Below, piece by piece: positions 54,646 to 62,308 of a stretch of DNA of 64,000 nt. Position numbers and translations under genes: made by a program. How positions within the stretch are numbered: position 1 is the first letter of the stretch; every line of letters starts with the position of its first letter. The stretch is from positions 1-64,000 of the forward strand of contig NZ_NBYX01000029.1 in NCBI RefSeq assembly GCF_002099195.1, in the 5' to 3' direction. This stretch comes from Burkholderia puraquae. GTDB taxonomy: Bacteria > Pseudomonadota > Gammaproteobacteria > Burkholderiales > Burkholderiaceae. Below the pieces are notes generated by a model. It was given only the letters and a program-made list of their open reading frames with translations, had not been told where the DNA came from and did no database searches.

Positions 54646-57009
54646 ATGCCCGACCTGCTCGCCAATCTGAACCCCGAACAACTCGCCGCCGTCACGTTGC
54701 CGAACGAACCGGCGCTGATCCTTGCAGGGGCGGGCAGCGGCAAGACCCGCGTGCTGATCACCCGCATCGCGTGGCTGATCCAGCAGGGCTACGCGTCGCC
54801 GCCCACCGTGCTCGCCGTGACCTTCACGAACAAGGCCGCGCGCGAGATGATGGCGCGCCTGTCCGCGATGATGCCGATCGACACGCGCGGGATGTGGATC
54901 GGCACGTTCCACGGCCTGTGCAACCGGATGCTGCGCACGCACTGGCGCGACGCCGGCCTGCCGCAGACCTTCCAGATCCTCGATACGGCCGACCAGCTGT
55001 CCGCGATCAAGCGGCTGATGAAGGCGGCGAACGTCGACGACGAGAAGTACCCGCCGAAGAACGTGCAGTACTTCATCAACAACGCGAAGGAGCAGGGGCT
55101 GCGCCCCGACAAGGTCGACGCGTCCGACAACTTCAACCGCAAGTTCGTCGAGCTGTACCAGGCATACGACCAGCAGTGCCAGCGCGAGGGCGTCGTCGAT
55201 TTCCCCGAGCTGCTGCTGCGCTGCTACGAGCTGCTCGCGTACAACGCGCCGCTGCGTGCGCACTACCAGGCGCGCTTCCGGCACATCCTCGTCGACGAGT
55301 TCCAGGACACCAACAAGCTGCAGTACGCGTGGCTCAAGATGCTCGCGGGCGGCGAGAACGCGATCTTCGCGGTCGGCGACGACGACCAGTCGATCTACGC
55401 GTTCCGCGGCGCGAACGTCGGCAACATGCGCGACTTCGAAGACGAATTCCGCGTGCGCAACCTGATCAAGCTCGAGCAGAACTACCGGTCGCACGGCAAC
55501 ATCCTCGACGCGGCGAACCAGCTGATCTCGAACAACGCGCACCGTCTCGGCAAGAACCTGCGCACCGATGCGGGCCACGGCGAGCCCGTGCGCGTGTACG
55601 AGGCGAGCACCGATTCGCAGGAAGCCGGCTGGATCGTCGAGGAGATCCGCTCGCTGATCAACACGGGGATGGCGCGCAGCGAAGTGGCCGTCCTGTACCG
55701 CAGCAACGCGCAGTCGCGCTCGATCGAGCACACGCTGATGTCGTCGGGCATCCCGTATCGCGTGTACGGCGGCCTGCGCTTCTTCGAGCGCCAGGAAGTG
55801 AAGCACGCGCTCGCGTACCTGCGCCTGATCGACAACCCGAACGACGACACCGCGTTCGTGCGCGTCGTGAACTTCCCGACCCGCGGGATCGGTGCGCGCT
55901 CGATCGAGCAGCTGGCCGACGCCGCGCGCCTGTACGGCTGTTCGATGGCCGCCGCGATTCCGTACGTGACCGGCAAGGCCGGCACGAGCCTCGGCGGGTT
56001 CGCGAACCTGGTCGCGAAGATGCGCGCCGATACGCAGCACATGAACCTGCCCGACACCGTCGAGCACATCGTGCGCGCCAGCGGTCTCGCCGATTTCTAC
56101 CAGGGCGAGCGCGAAGGCCAGGACCGTCTCGAGAACTTGCAGGAACTCGTGAACGCGGCCACCGCGTTCATCGCCGAGGAAGGCTACGGGCTCGACACGC
56201 CGGCCCGTTCGATCCCGCTGCGCGCCGGTGCGATCGCGGCGCCCGAGCTCGGCACCGCGACGGACGATCCGGCGGTCGACGTGCTCGATCCGGTATCGCC
56301 CGCCGACCCGGCACAGAACCCCGACACGATGACGCCGCTCGCCGGCTTCCTGTCGCACGCGTCGCTGGAGGCCGGGGACAACCAGGCACAGGCCGGGCAG
56401 GACGCCGTGCAGTTGATGACGGTGCACGCGGCGAAGGGGCTCGAATTCTCGGCCGTGTTCATCACGGGCCTCGAGGAAGGGCTGTTCCCGCACGAGAACA
56501 GCGTGCTCGAATCGGACGGCCTGGAAGAAGAGCGCCGGCTGATGTACGTCGCGATCACGCGCGCGAAGGAGCGGCTCTACCTGTCGTTCGCGCAGAGCCG
56601 GATGCTGCACGGCCAGACGCGCTACAACGTGCGCTCGCGCTTCTTCGACGAGCTGCCCGAACACGTGCTCAAGTGGCTGACGCCGAAGGTCGAGGCCGGT
56701 TCGCGCTGGGGCGGCCGGTCGGACAACGCCGGGTACGGGCGCGACTGGTTCGCGCGGCCGGGCGGCGGCAGCCGCGAGCAGATCGTCGACCCGGCCGTGT
56801 CCGCGCCGCTGCCCGCATTTGCCGACAAGCAGCGCGCGGCCGACGCCGGCTTCCGGGTCGGCCAGCAGGTGTTCCATACCAAGTTCGGCGAAGGCACGGT
56901 CACCGCGCTCGAAGGCAACGGCACCGATGCGAAGGCGCAGGTGAAATTCAAGCGGCACGGCGAGAAGTGGCTTGCGCTCGCGGTCGCGAAACTGCAGGCG
57001 GTGGAATGA
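54646..57009 (+). CDS. uvrD: UvrD/Rep-family ATP-dependent DNA helicase
   Basis: A 787-residue superfamily 1A helicase acting 3' to 5' in nucleotide excision and mismatch repair. Motifs: Walker A AGAGSGKTRVL, motif Ia VTFTNKAAREM, motif II VDEFQDTN, motif III GDDDQSIYAFRGA, motif IV LEQNYRSHGNIL, motif V TVHAAKGLEFSAVF, motif VI RRLMYVAITRAKERL. A C-terminal DNA-binding/Tudor-like segment (VGQQVFHTKFGEGTVTALEG) is present. An acidic insertion, about residues 525-575 (APELGTATDDPAVDVLDPVS and following), is rich in Asp and Pro. The start MPDLLANLNPEQLAAV is family-typical; the upstream extension is not. Confidence 0.95.
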   Translation: MPDLLANLNPEQLAAVTLPNEPALILAGAGSGKTRVLITRIAWLIQQGYASPPTVLAVTFTNKAAREMMARLSAMMPIDTRGMWIGTFHGLCNRMLRTHWRDAGLPQTFQILDTADQLSAIKRLMKAANVDDEKYPPKNVQYFINNAKEQGLRPDKVDASDNFNRKFVELYQAYDQQCQREGVVDFPELLLRCYELLAYNAPLRAHYQARFRHILVDEFQDTNKLQYAWLKMLAGGENAIFAVGDDDQSIYAFRGANVGNMRDFEDEFRVRNLIKLEQNYRSHGNILDAANQLISNNAHRLGKNLRTDAGHGEPVRVYEASTDSQEAGWIVEEIRSLINTGMARSEVAVLYRSNAQSRSIEHTLMSSGIPYRVYGGLRFFERQEVKHALAYLRLIDNPNDDTAFVRVVNFPTRGIGARSIEQLADAARLYGCSMAAAIPYVTGKAGTSLGGFANLVAKMRADTQHMNLPDTVEHIVRASGLADFYQGEREGQDRLENLQELVNAATAFIAEEGYGLDTPARSIPLRAGAIAAPELGTATDDPAVDVLDPVSPADPAQNPDTMTPLAGFLSHASLEAGDNQAQAGQDAVQLMTVHAAKGLEFSAVFITGLEEGLFPHENSVLESDGLEEERRLMYVAITRAKERLYLSFAQSRMLHGQTRYNVRSRFFDELPEHVLKWLTPKVEAGSRWGGRSDNAGYGRDWFARPGGGSREQIVDPAVSAPLPAFADKQRAADAGFRVGQQVFHTKFGEGTVTALEGNGTDAKAQVKFKRHGEKWLALAVAKLQAVE

Positions 57010-57803
57010 TGGGCATCGACATGGCGGGTACGGCTTCGCCCCGTCCGCTCGGCATTCTGGCCGCGCTGCCCGAGGAACTCGGCGACCTGATCGCCGCGAT
57101 GCGTGCTGACGGTGCGATGAAGACGGTCACGCTCGGCCGTCGCGATTATCACGTCGGCACCGTGCACGGCGCGGCCTGCGTCGTGACGCTCGCACGGGTC
57201 GGCAAGGTGGCGGCCGCCGCGACGGTCAGCGCGCTGATCCACGTGTTCGGCGTGGCGGGCGTCGTGTTTACCGGCGTCGCGGGTGGCGTGTCGCGCACGG
57301 TGCGCGTGGGCGATGTCGTCGTGGCCGATACGCTGCTGCAGCACGATCTCGATGCATCGCCGCTCTTTCCGCGCTATGAGGTGCCGCTGCTCGGCATCAC
57401 GCGTTTCGCGACCGATGCGGCGCTGACGGCACGCCTGCGGGCCGCGTGTACGGAATTCGTCGCGGAAGAGGGTGCGCAGTTCGCCGCGCGCTTCGGCCTG
57501 GCCCGTGCGACGCTGCATGCAGGGCTCGTCATCAGCGGCGACCGCTTCGTGTCGAGCGAGCGCGAGGTCGTCGCGCTGCGCGACGCACTGCCGGACGCGC
57601 TCGCGGTCGAAATGGAAGGGGCCGCGATCGCGCAGGTGTGCGCGGAGCACGAGGTGCCGTTCGCGCTCGTACGCACGATCTCCGATGCGGCCGACGATCA
57701 CGCGACGCAGTCGTTCTCGCACTTCCTGTCGGCGATCGCGAGCAGCTATTCGTCGGGCATCCTCAAGCGTTTCCTGACGCTGCATGCGACGACGGCGGCC
57801 TGA
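57006..57803 (+). CDS. 5'-methylthioadenosine/S-adenosylhomocysteine nucleosidase-type phosphorylase superfamily protein
   Basis: A 265-residue nucleosidase of the PNP/UDP superfamily, cleaving methylthioadenosine or S-adenosylhomocysteine to adenine and a thioribose, part of methionine salvage and methyl-cycle clearing. The opening LGILAALPEELGDLIAAM, the GVAGGVSRTVRVGDVVVADT region, the ribose-binding VEMEGAAIAQVCAEHEVPFA and the catalytic Asp in VRTISDAADDHAT fit the MTA/SAH nucleosidase family. The ATG overlaps the uvrD stop by four bases. The mtn-type call is confident at family level; strict substrate is not. Confidence 0.87.
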   Translation: MMGIDMAGTASPRPLGILAALPEELGDLIAAMRADGAMKTVTLGRRDYHVGTVHGAACVVTLARVGKVAAAATVSALIHVFGVAGVVFTGVAGGVSRTVRVGDVVVADTLLQHDLDASPLFPRYEVPLLGITRFATDAALTARLRAACTEFVAEEGAQFAARFGLARATLHAGLVISGDRFVSSEREVVALRDALPDALAVEMEGAAIAQVCAEHEVPFALVRTISDAADDHATQSFSHFLSAIASSYSSGILKRFLTLHATTAA

Positions 57804-57818
57804 AGCCGCCGTCGTTTT
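57789..57818 (+). terminator. Intrinsic terminator after the nucleosidase gene
   Basis: An 11-bp perfect stem, ACGACGGCGGC - CTGAA - GCCGCCGTCGT, ends in TTTT. It overlaps the last codons and the stop of the nucleosidase gene. Confidence 0.85.
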
Positions 57819-57843
57819 CCTGATTCCTTCATTCGAGCCGTTC

Positions 57844-57876
57844 GAGCGGCCGCGGCGCGCACGCCGCGGCCGGCTC
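57844..57876. other. Very strong GC hairpin between convergent genes
   Basis: Arms GAGC + GGCCGCGGCG pair with CGCCGCGGCC + GCTC, with one bulged G and a CGCA loop. There is no T-run on either side. It lies right after the stop of the Fsr-type exporter and may stabilise the 3' end or contribute to termination. Confidence 0.45.
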
Positions 57877-57877
57877 G

Positions 57878-59116
57878 TCACGCCTTCTTGCGCCGGCTGC
57901 TTTCGAGGTTCGGCAGGAACACCGTCAGCACGCCGATCAGCGGCAGGAACGAGCACACCTTGTAGACGAACGTGATGCTCGTCGCGTCGGCGAGCTGGCC
58001 GAGCACGGCCGCACCGACCCCGCCGAGCCCGAACGCGAAGCCGAAGAACAGGCCCGCGACCATCCCGACCTTGCCGGGCATCAGTTCCGTCGCATAGACG
58101 AGGATCGCGGCGAACGCCGACGCGAGCACGATACCGATGATCACGGTCAGCACGCTCGTCCAGAACAGGTTCGCGTACGGCAGCAGCAGCGTGAACGGCG
58201 CGACGCCGAGGATCGATACCCAGATCACGTACTTGCGACCGATCCGGTCGCCCACCGGCCCGCCGATCAGCGTGCCGGCCGCCACGGCCGCGAGGAACAC
58301 GAACAGGTGGATCTGCGCGGCCTGCACCGACAGGTGGAACTTGTCGATCAGGTAGAACGTGAAATAGCTGTTGATGCTCGCGAGGTAGAAGTACTTCGAG
58401 AACACGAGCAGCACCAGCACGCCGATCGCGCCCATCACGCGGCCGCGCGACAGCGTCGGGTGGCCGGCTGCAGCCGCCTTCTTCTTCATCGACGGATGCT
58501 TCTTGTACCAGTGGCCGATCTGCGTGAGCACGATCATCGCGACGAGCGCGGCCGCCGAGAACCACGCGATGCTGTGCTGGCCGTGCGGAATGATCACGAG
58601 TGCGGCAAGCAGCGGCCCGAGCGCGGAACCCGCATTGCCGCCGACCTGGAACACCGACTGCGCGAGCCCGTGCTGGCCGCCCGACGCCATCCGCGCGACG
58701 CGCGACGATTCGGGGTGGAACACCGACGAGCCGCAGCCGACGAGCGCCGCGGCCACCAGCAGCATCGGGAAATTCGGTGCGACCGACATCAGCAGCAGCC
58801 CCGCGAGCGTGAAGCCCATGCCGACCGGCAGCGAATACGGTTTCGGACGCTTGTCGGTATAGAGACCGATGAGCGGTTGCAGCAGCGATGCCGTGATCTG
58901 GTAGGTGAGCGTGATCAGGCCGATCTGCGCGAACGACAGCGCGAACTGGCTCTTGAGCATCGGATAGATCGCGAGGATCAACGACTGGATCATGTCGTTG
59001 AGCATGTGCGAGAAGCTGATCGCGCCGAGCACCGGGTAAACGGTGCGGGTAACGGGGGGCGCGGACGGCTGGGCGGCGGCTGCGCCGGCGGAGCCGGTGT
59101 CGAGGCTGGTTTCCAT
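57878..59116 (-). CDS. Fosmidomycin-resistance (Fsr)-type MFS exporter
   Basis: A 412-residue twelve-helix major facilitator. The opening YPVLGAISFSHMLNDMIQSL then ILAIYPMLKSQFALSF, the LQPLIGLYTDKRPKPYSLPV segment, SSVFHPESSRVARMASGGQH with GLAQSVFQVGGNAGSALGPL, and the second-half GDRIGRKYVIW signature all match the Fsr family. A Lys-rich central loop (KKHPSMKKKAAAAGHPTLSR) separates the halves. It probably exports a toxic small molecule; fosmidomycin itself is only the name-giving substrate. I started at METSLDTGSAGAA (59116); a 25-residue upstream extension lacks support. Confidence 0.88.
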   Translation of the reverse strand: METSLDTGSAGAAAAQPSAPPVTRTVYPVLGAISFSHMLNDMIQSLILAIYPMLKSQFALSFAQIGLITLTYQITASLLQPLIGLYTDKRPKPYSLPVGMGFTLAGLLLMSVAPNFPMLLVAAALVGCGSSVFHPESSRVARMASGGQHGLAQSVFQVGGNAGSALGPLLAALVIIPHGQHSIAWFSAAALVAMIVLTQIGHWYKKHPSMKKKAAAAGHPTLSRGRVMGAIGVLVLLVFSKYFYLASINSYFTFYLIDKFHLSVQAAQIHLFVFLAAVAAGTLIGGPVGDRIGRKYVIWVSILGVAPFTLLLPYANLFWTSVLTVIIGIVLASAFAAILVYATELMPGKVGMVAGLFFGFAFGLGGVGAAVLGQLADATSITFVYKVCSFLPLIGVLTVFLPNLESSRRKKA

Positions 59117-59524
59117 GTGAGAGCTGAACGAGTTGAGGTGGCGGGCGCGCTCTGCTGGGGATCGGCGCGTCTTGAATCGTTGCTGCGTCAAAGAAGTGTA
59201 ATGTGGCGTATTGAGAATGTCCGGACAAGTTTTATCGTGAATCGGACATTCATCCGACGGATCGGCCGGTGCCCGTTTTTTTGACCGGGTATAACGCTGG
59301 CGGCGCGCCCCGTCGGTCAGCGGGGGCCGCGCCCGGGGCCGGTGCGTGGTTTCCCGGACTCAAGAAACGGCGGTGGCGGCCGTAGAAGGACCCAATGACA
59401 ACAGGCGCGCCGCGCCCGGCACCGGCTATCCGCCGTGCGGGCGCAGGACGCGCGGCACGGCCAGCCATCGCGGGAACGCCGGGACCGACCTTTCCGGCCG
59501 CGTGATCAATACGGGGATAATTCG
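59117..59524. other. Intergenic region upstream of the exporter and chemoreceptor genes
   Basis: A 408-bp gap between divergent starts. No gene is supported. It contains GGGTATAAC (TATAAC at 59289-59294), a possible -10, and a weak sigma-28-like pair at 59360-59386. Otherwise it is GC-rich sequence with no clear repeat. Confidence 0.5.
59360..59386 (+). promoter_or_regulatory. Weak sigma-28 (FliA)-like promoter for the chemoreceptor gene
   Basis: TCAAGAAA, 11 bases, then GCCGTAGA. The layout equals the FliA form TAAAGTTT-N11-GCCGATAA, with the TCAAG and GCCG cores kept but the flanks diverging (5 of 8 in the second box). It lies 138 bp before the ATG. Chemoreceptor genes are often under this sigma factor, so the context fits, but the match is partial. 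Confidence 0.25.
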
Positions 59525-61195
59525 ATGAAAGCAGCATCTTTGCATCCACAGCCGGGTGCGGCCGCCGTACCCGGCGTTGCCGCCGGTCGCGCCGCCCGGC
59601 GCCTGCGAGCGGCGCGTCGCGAGCGCCGGCCGTGGACCGTCAAGGCGACGTTGCGCGCCGCATTCGCGATCCTGCTCGCCGGCACGCTGGCGATCGGCAT
59701 GTTTTCGCTCTGGCAGATCAGCCGGCTGAATGCGTCGATCGCGTCGGTCTACGAGCAGGGCCACGTTGCGAGCCGCGCGGCCGAGGAGGTCCGGGCCGAA
59801 GTGCTGCGCGCGAGCCGTGCCCAGAAGATGCTGCTGACTGCGACTACCGCGAAGGAGCGCGACGAACTGGGCGCCGAGGTTGGCGCGGGGCTCGCATCGA
59901 TCGGCCAGGCCCTCGGCACGCTGCAGCGCTACGCGGATCCGGCGGACGTCGACGATTCGGCGCGGCTGCATGCATTCTCGACGGCGGTCGGCACGTGGAG
60001 CGCGCACCTGCGCGATTTCGTCGCGCTCGTGCGCGCGCAGCCGCTCGACCTGTCGCAGATGAGCTGGCAGGTCGGCACGCAGGACGTGTCGCTGCTGGTC
60101 GAGACCGGCAAGCTCGAAAAACTCGTCGCCGAACTCGTGAAGACGCGCGGCGCGAAGTCGAAGGCGACGCTCGATGCGTCCGCCACGATTTTCTCGTCGT
60201 CATTCGCGATGATCGCGGCGATGACGGTTGCGCTGATCGTGCTCGCGATCGTGATCGCCGAGCGCGTCGTGCGCCGTCTCGCGTCGCAGCTCGGCGGCGA
60301 GCCCGCGCACGCGAAGGCGATCGCCGCGGACATCGCGCGCGGCGACCTGACGCGACCGATCAAGCTGGATCGGCACGACCGCGACAGCATGGTGCGTGCG
60401 CTTGCCGAGATGCAGACGGGGCTCGCGGCGACCGTCGGCGAGATCGCCGTCAGCGCCGAGGCGATCGCGGCGGCGTCGGGCGAGATTTCCACCGGGAATC
60501 TCGATCTGTCGAAGCGCACCGAGCAGCAGGCCGTCGCGCTCGAGCGCACCGCGGCCAGCATGGAGCAGCTCACGTCGACCGTACGGCAGAACGCCGAGAA
60601 CGCGCGGCAGGCGAGCGCGCTCGCGGCGAATGCGTCGGTTGTCGCGGAGACGGGTGGGGAAGTCGTCGGGCGCGTGGTGGCGACGATGAGCGAGATCGAC
60701 GACAGCGCGAAGAACATCCGCGACATCATCGGCACGATCGAGGGGATCGCGTTCCAGACCAACATTCTCGCGTTGAACGCGGCGGTCGAGGCCGCACGCG
60801 CCGGCGAACAGGGGCGCGGCTTTTCGGTGGTCGCGGGCGAGGTGCGCCTGCTCGCGCAGCGCTCGGCGACTGCGGCAAAGGAGATCCGGGAACTGATCGG
60901 CGCGTCGGTCGAGCGTGTGGCAAACGGCGCGGCGCTCGCGCACGACGCGGGCCGCACGATGGGCGACGTCGTGCGCGCGGTGAAGCGCGTGACCGACATC
61001 ATCGGCGAGATTTCGGCGGCGTCGGACGAGCAGAGCGCCGGGATCGACGAGATCGGCCGCGCGGTCACGCAGATGGACGCCGGCACCCAGCAGAACGCGG
61101 CACTCGTCGAACAGGCAGCCGCCGCGGCGAACGCGCTCGACGAACAGGCGCAGGCATTGAAGTCGCTGGTCGGGCGCTTTCGCATCGCGGCCTGA
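59525..61195 (+). CDS. Methyl-accepting chemotaxis protein
   Basis: A 556-residue chemoreceptor. A basic N-terminal leader (about 1-38) precedes the first membrane helix ([20 protein letters not shown]), a periplasmic helical bundle (about 60-225), a second membrane helix ([20 protein letters not shown]), a HAMP segment and a long coiled-coil signalling domain. The highly conserved hairpin tip is [20 protein letters not shown] then [20 protein letters not shown]. Ligand unknown. No pentapeptide for CheR/CheB tethering is seen at the C-terminus (GRFRIAA). The gene is isolated from che genes. Confidence 0.93.
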   Translation: MKAASLHPQPGAAAVPGVAAGRAARRLRAARRERRPWTVKATLRAAFAILLAGTLAIGMFSLWQISRLNASIASVYEQGHVASRAAEEVRAEVLRASRAQKMLLTATTAKERDELGAEVGAGLASIGQALGTLQRYADPADVDDSARLHAFSTAVGTWSAHLRDFVALVRAQPLDLSQMSWQVGTQDVSLLVETGKLEKLVAELVKTRGAKSKATLDASATIFSSSFAMIAAMTVALIVLAIVIAERVVRRLASQLGGEPAHAKAIAADIARGDLTRPIKLDRHDRDSMVRALAEMQTGLAATVGEIAVSAEAIAAASGEISTGNLDLSKRTEQQAVALERTAASMEQLTSTVRQNAENARQASALAANASVVAETGGEVVGRVVATMSEIDDSAKNIRDIIGTIEGIAFQTNILALNAAVEAARAGEQGRGFSVVAGEVRLLAQRSATAAKEIRELIGASVERVANGAALAHDAGRTMGDVVRAVKRVTDIIGEISAASDEQSAGIDEIGRAVTQMDAGTQQNAALVEQAAAAANALDEQAQALKSLVGRFRIAA

Positions 61196-61216
61196 ACGCG
61201 CCCGGCCGTTCGCTCG

Positions 61217-62092
61217 TTACGACTTCTTCTGCTTGTCGGGATCGATGATGACCGTGCAGGTCGTGCCCGCCGACAGCACCACGTCGGCCGGCACGTCGTC
61301 GATCTTGATGCGCACCGGCACGCGCTGCGCGAGGCGCACCCAGTTGAAGGTCGGGTTCACGTCCGCGACGAGATCGCGGCTTTGCGGGTTGTCGCGATCG
61401 TAGATGCCGCGCGAAATGCTTTCGACGTGGCCCTTCATCACGCCGCCGCTCATCAGCCGCATCTCGGCCGGCGCGCCGATCTTCACGCGCGGCAGCTTGG
61501 TTTCCTCGAAGTAGCCGTAGACCCAGAACGAGTGGCTGTCGACGATCGCGAGCTTCGCCTGGCCGGCCACCGCGTAGTTGCCCTTGAAGGTCTGCAGGTT
61601 CGTGATGTAGCCGTCGACCGGCGCGACGACGCGCGTGCGCTCGAGGTTGAGCTTTGCGGCATCGAGCGCGGCGATCGCCTGCTGGTACTGCGCGTCGGCG
61701 CTCGACGCACTGTGTGCGGCGTTCTCGCGGTTTTCCTTCGACACGACGAGCGCATCGAGATCCGCGCGGCGGGCTGCGTCGTCGCGGCGCATCTGCAGTT
61801 CCGCGCGGCGGGCAGCGACGGCCGCCTGCGCCTGCTCGACCGCGATCTGGTAGTGCGACGGGTCGATCTGCATGATCAGGTCGCCCTTTTTCACGAGCTG
61901 GTTGTCATGCACGGGCAATTCGACGATCGCACCCGACACGTCCGGCGCGACGTTGACGATCTCGGCGCGCACGCGCCCGTCGCGCGTCCACGGATCGTCC
62001 ATGTAGTGCACCCACAGCGAGCGCCCGATCAGGATCGCGACGAGAAGGATGACGGCGGTCGCGACGAAGCCGAAGAGTTTTCTGAGAATCAT
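61217..62092 (-). CDS. Efflux periplasmic adaptor (HlyD/AaeA-type)
   Basis: A 291-residue membrane-fusion protein. An N-terminal anchor helix (FVATAVILLVAILIGRSLWV) is followed by a biotinyl-lipoyl-like half (VNVAPDVSGAIVELPVHDNQ with LVKKGDLIMQIDPSHY), a helical hairpin (about 75-150) and the second half (TRVVAPVDGYITNLQTFKGN). This is the AaeA/EmrA-like architecture. It is the last gene of a leftward set (FUSC pump, DUF1656, adaptor), resembling aaeB-aaeX-aaeA, which exports aromatic carboxylic acids in E. coli; the actual substrate here is unknown. Confidence 0.88.
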   Translation of the reverse strand: MILRKLFGFVATAVILLVAILIGRSLWVHYMDDPWTRDGRVRAEIVNVAPDVSGAIVELPVHDNQLVKKGDLIMQIDPSHYQIAVEQAQAAVAARRAELQMRRDDAARRADLDALVVSKENRENAAHSASSADAQYQQAIAALDAAKLNLERTRVVAPVDGYITNLQTFKGNYAVAGQAKLAIVDSHSFWVYGYFEETKLPRVKIGAPAEMRLMSGGVMKGHVESISRGIYDRDNPQSRDLVADVNPTFNWVRLAQRVPVRIKIDDVPADVVLSAGTTCTVIIDPDKQKKS

Positions 62093-62104
62093 GATGGTTC
62101 GGAA

Positions 62105-62308
62105 TCAACGGTAAACGGCAAGACTCAGTCCGCCGCAAATGCAGACGAGAAGGCAGGCCCGGAACAGCGACGGGTGCCAGACGAGACGGTAGAGGCCCGT
62201 ATAGGCGAGCAGGCGGTCGACGGCCCAGGTCGCGAGCGCGCCGAGGACGAACATCAGCACCACCGTGGGCATGTAGGCATCGAGAATGGCGATTTCACGC
62301 GGCATCAT
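62105..62308 (-). CDS. DUF1656 (AaeX-like) small membrane protein
   Basis: A 67-residue protein with two membrane helices (MPTVVLMFVLGALATWAVDR; LFRACLLVCICGGLSLAVY) and the family opening PREIAILDAYMPTV. Its ATG overlaps the stop of the FUSC gene and it lies 12 bp before the adaptor gene, the standard position for DUF1656 proteins between pump and adaptor. It is a presumed accessory of the efflux pump. Confidence 0.85.
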   Translation of the reverse strand: MMPREIAILDAYMPTVVLMFVLGALATWAVDRLLAYTGLYRLVWHPSLFRACLLVCICGGLSLAVYR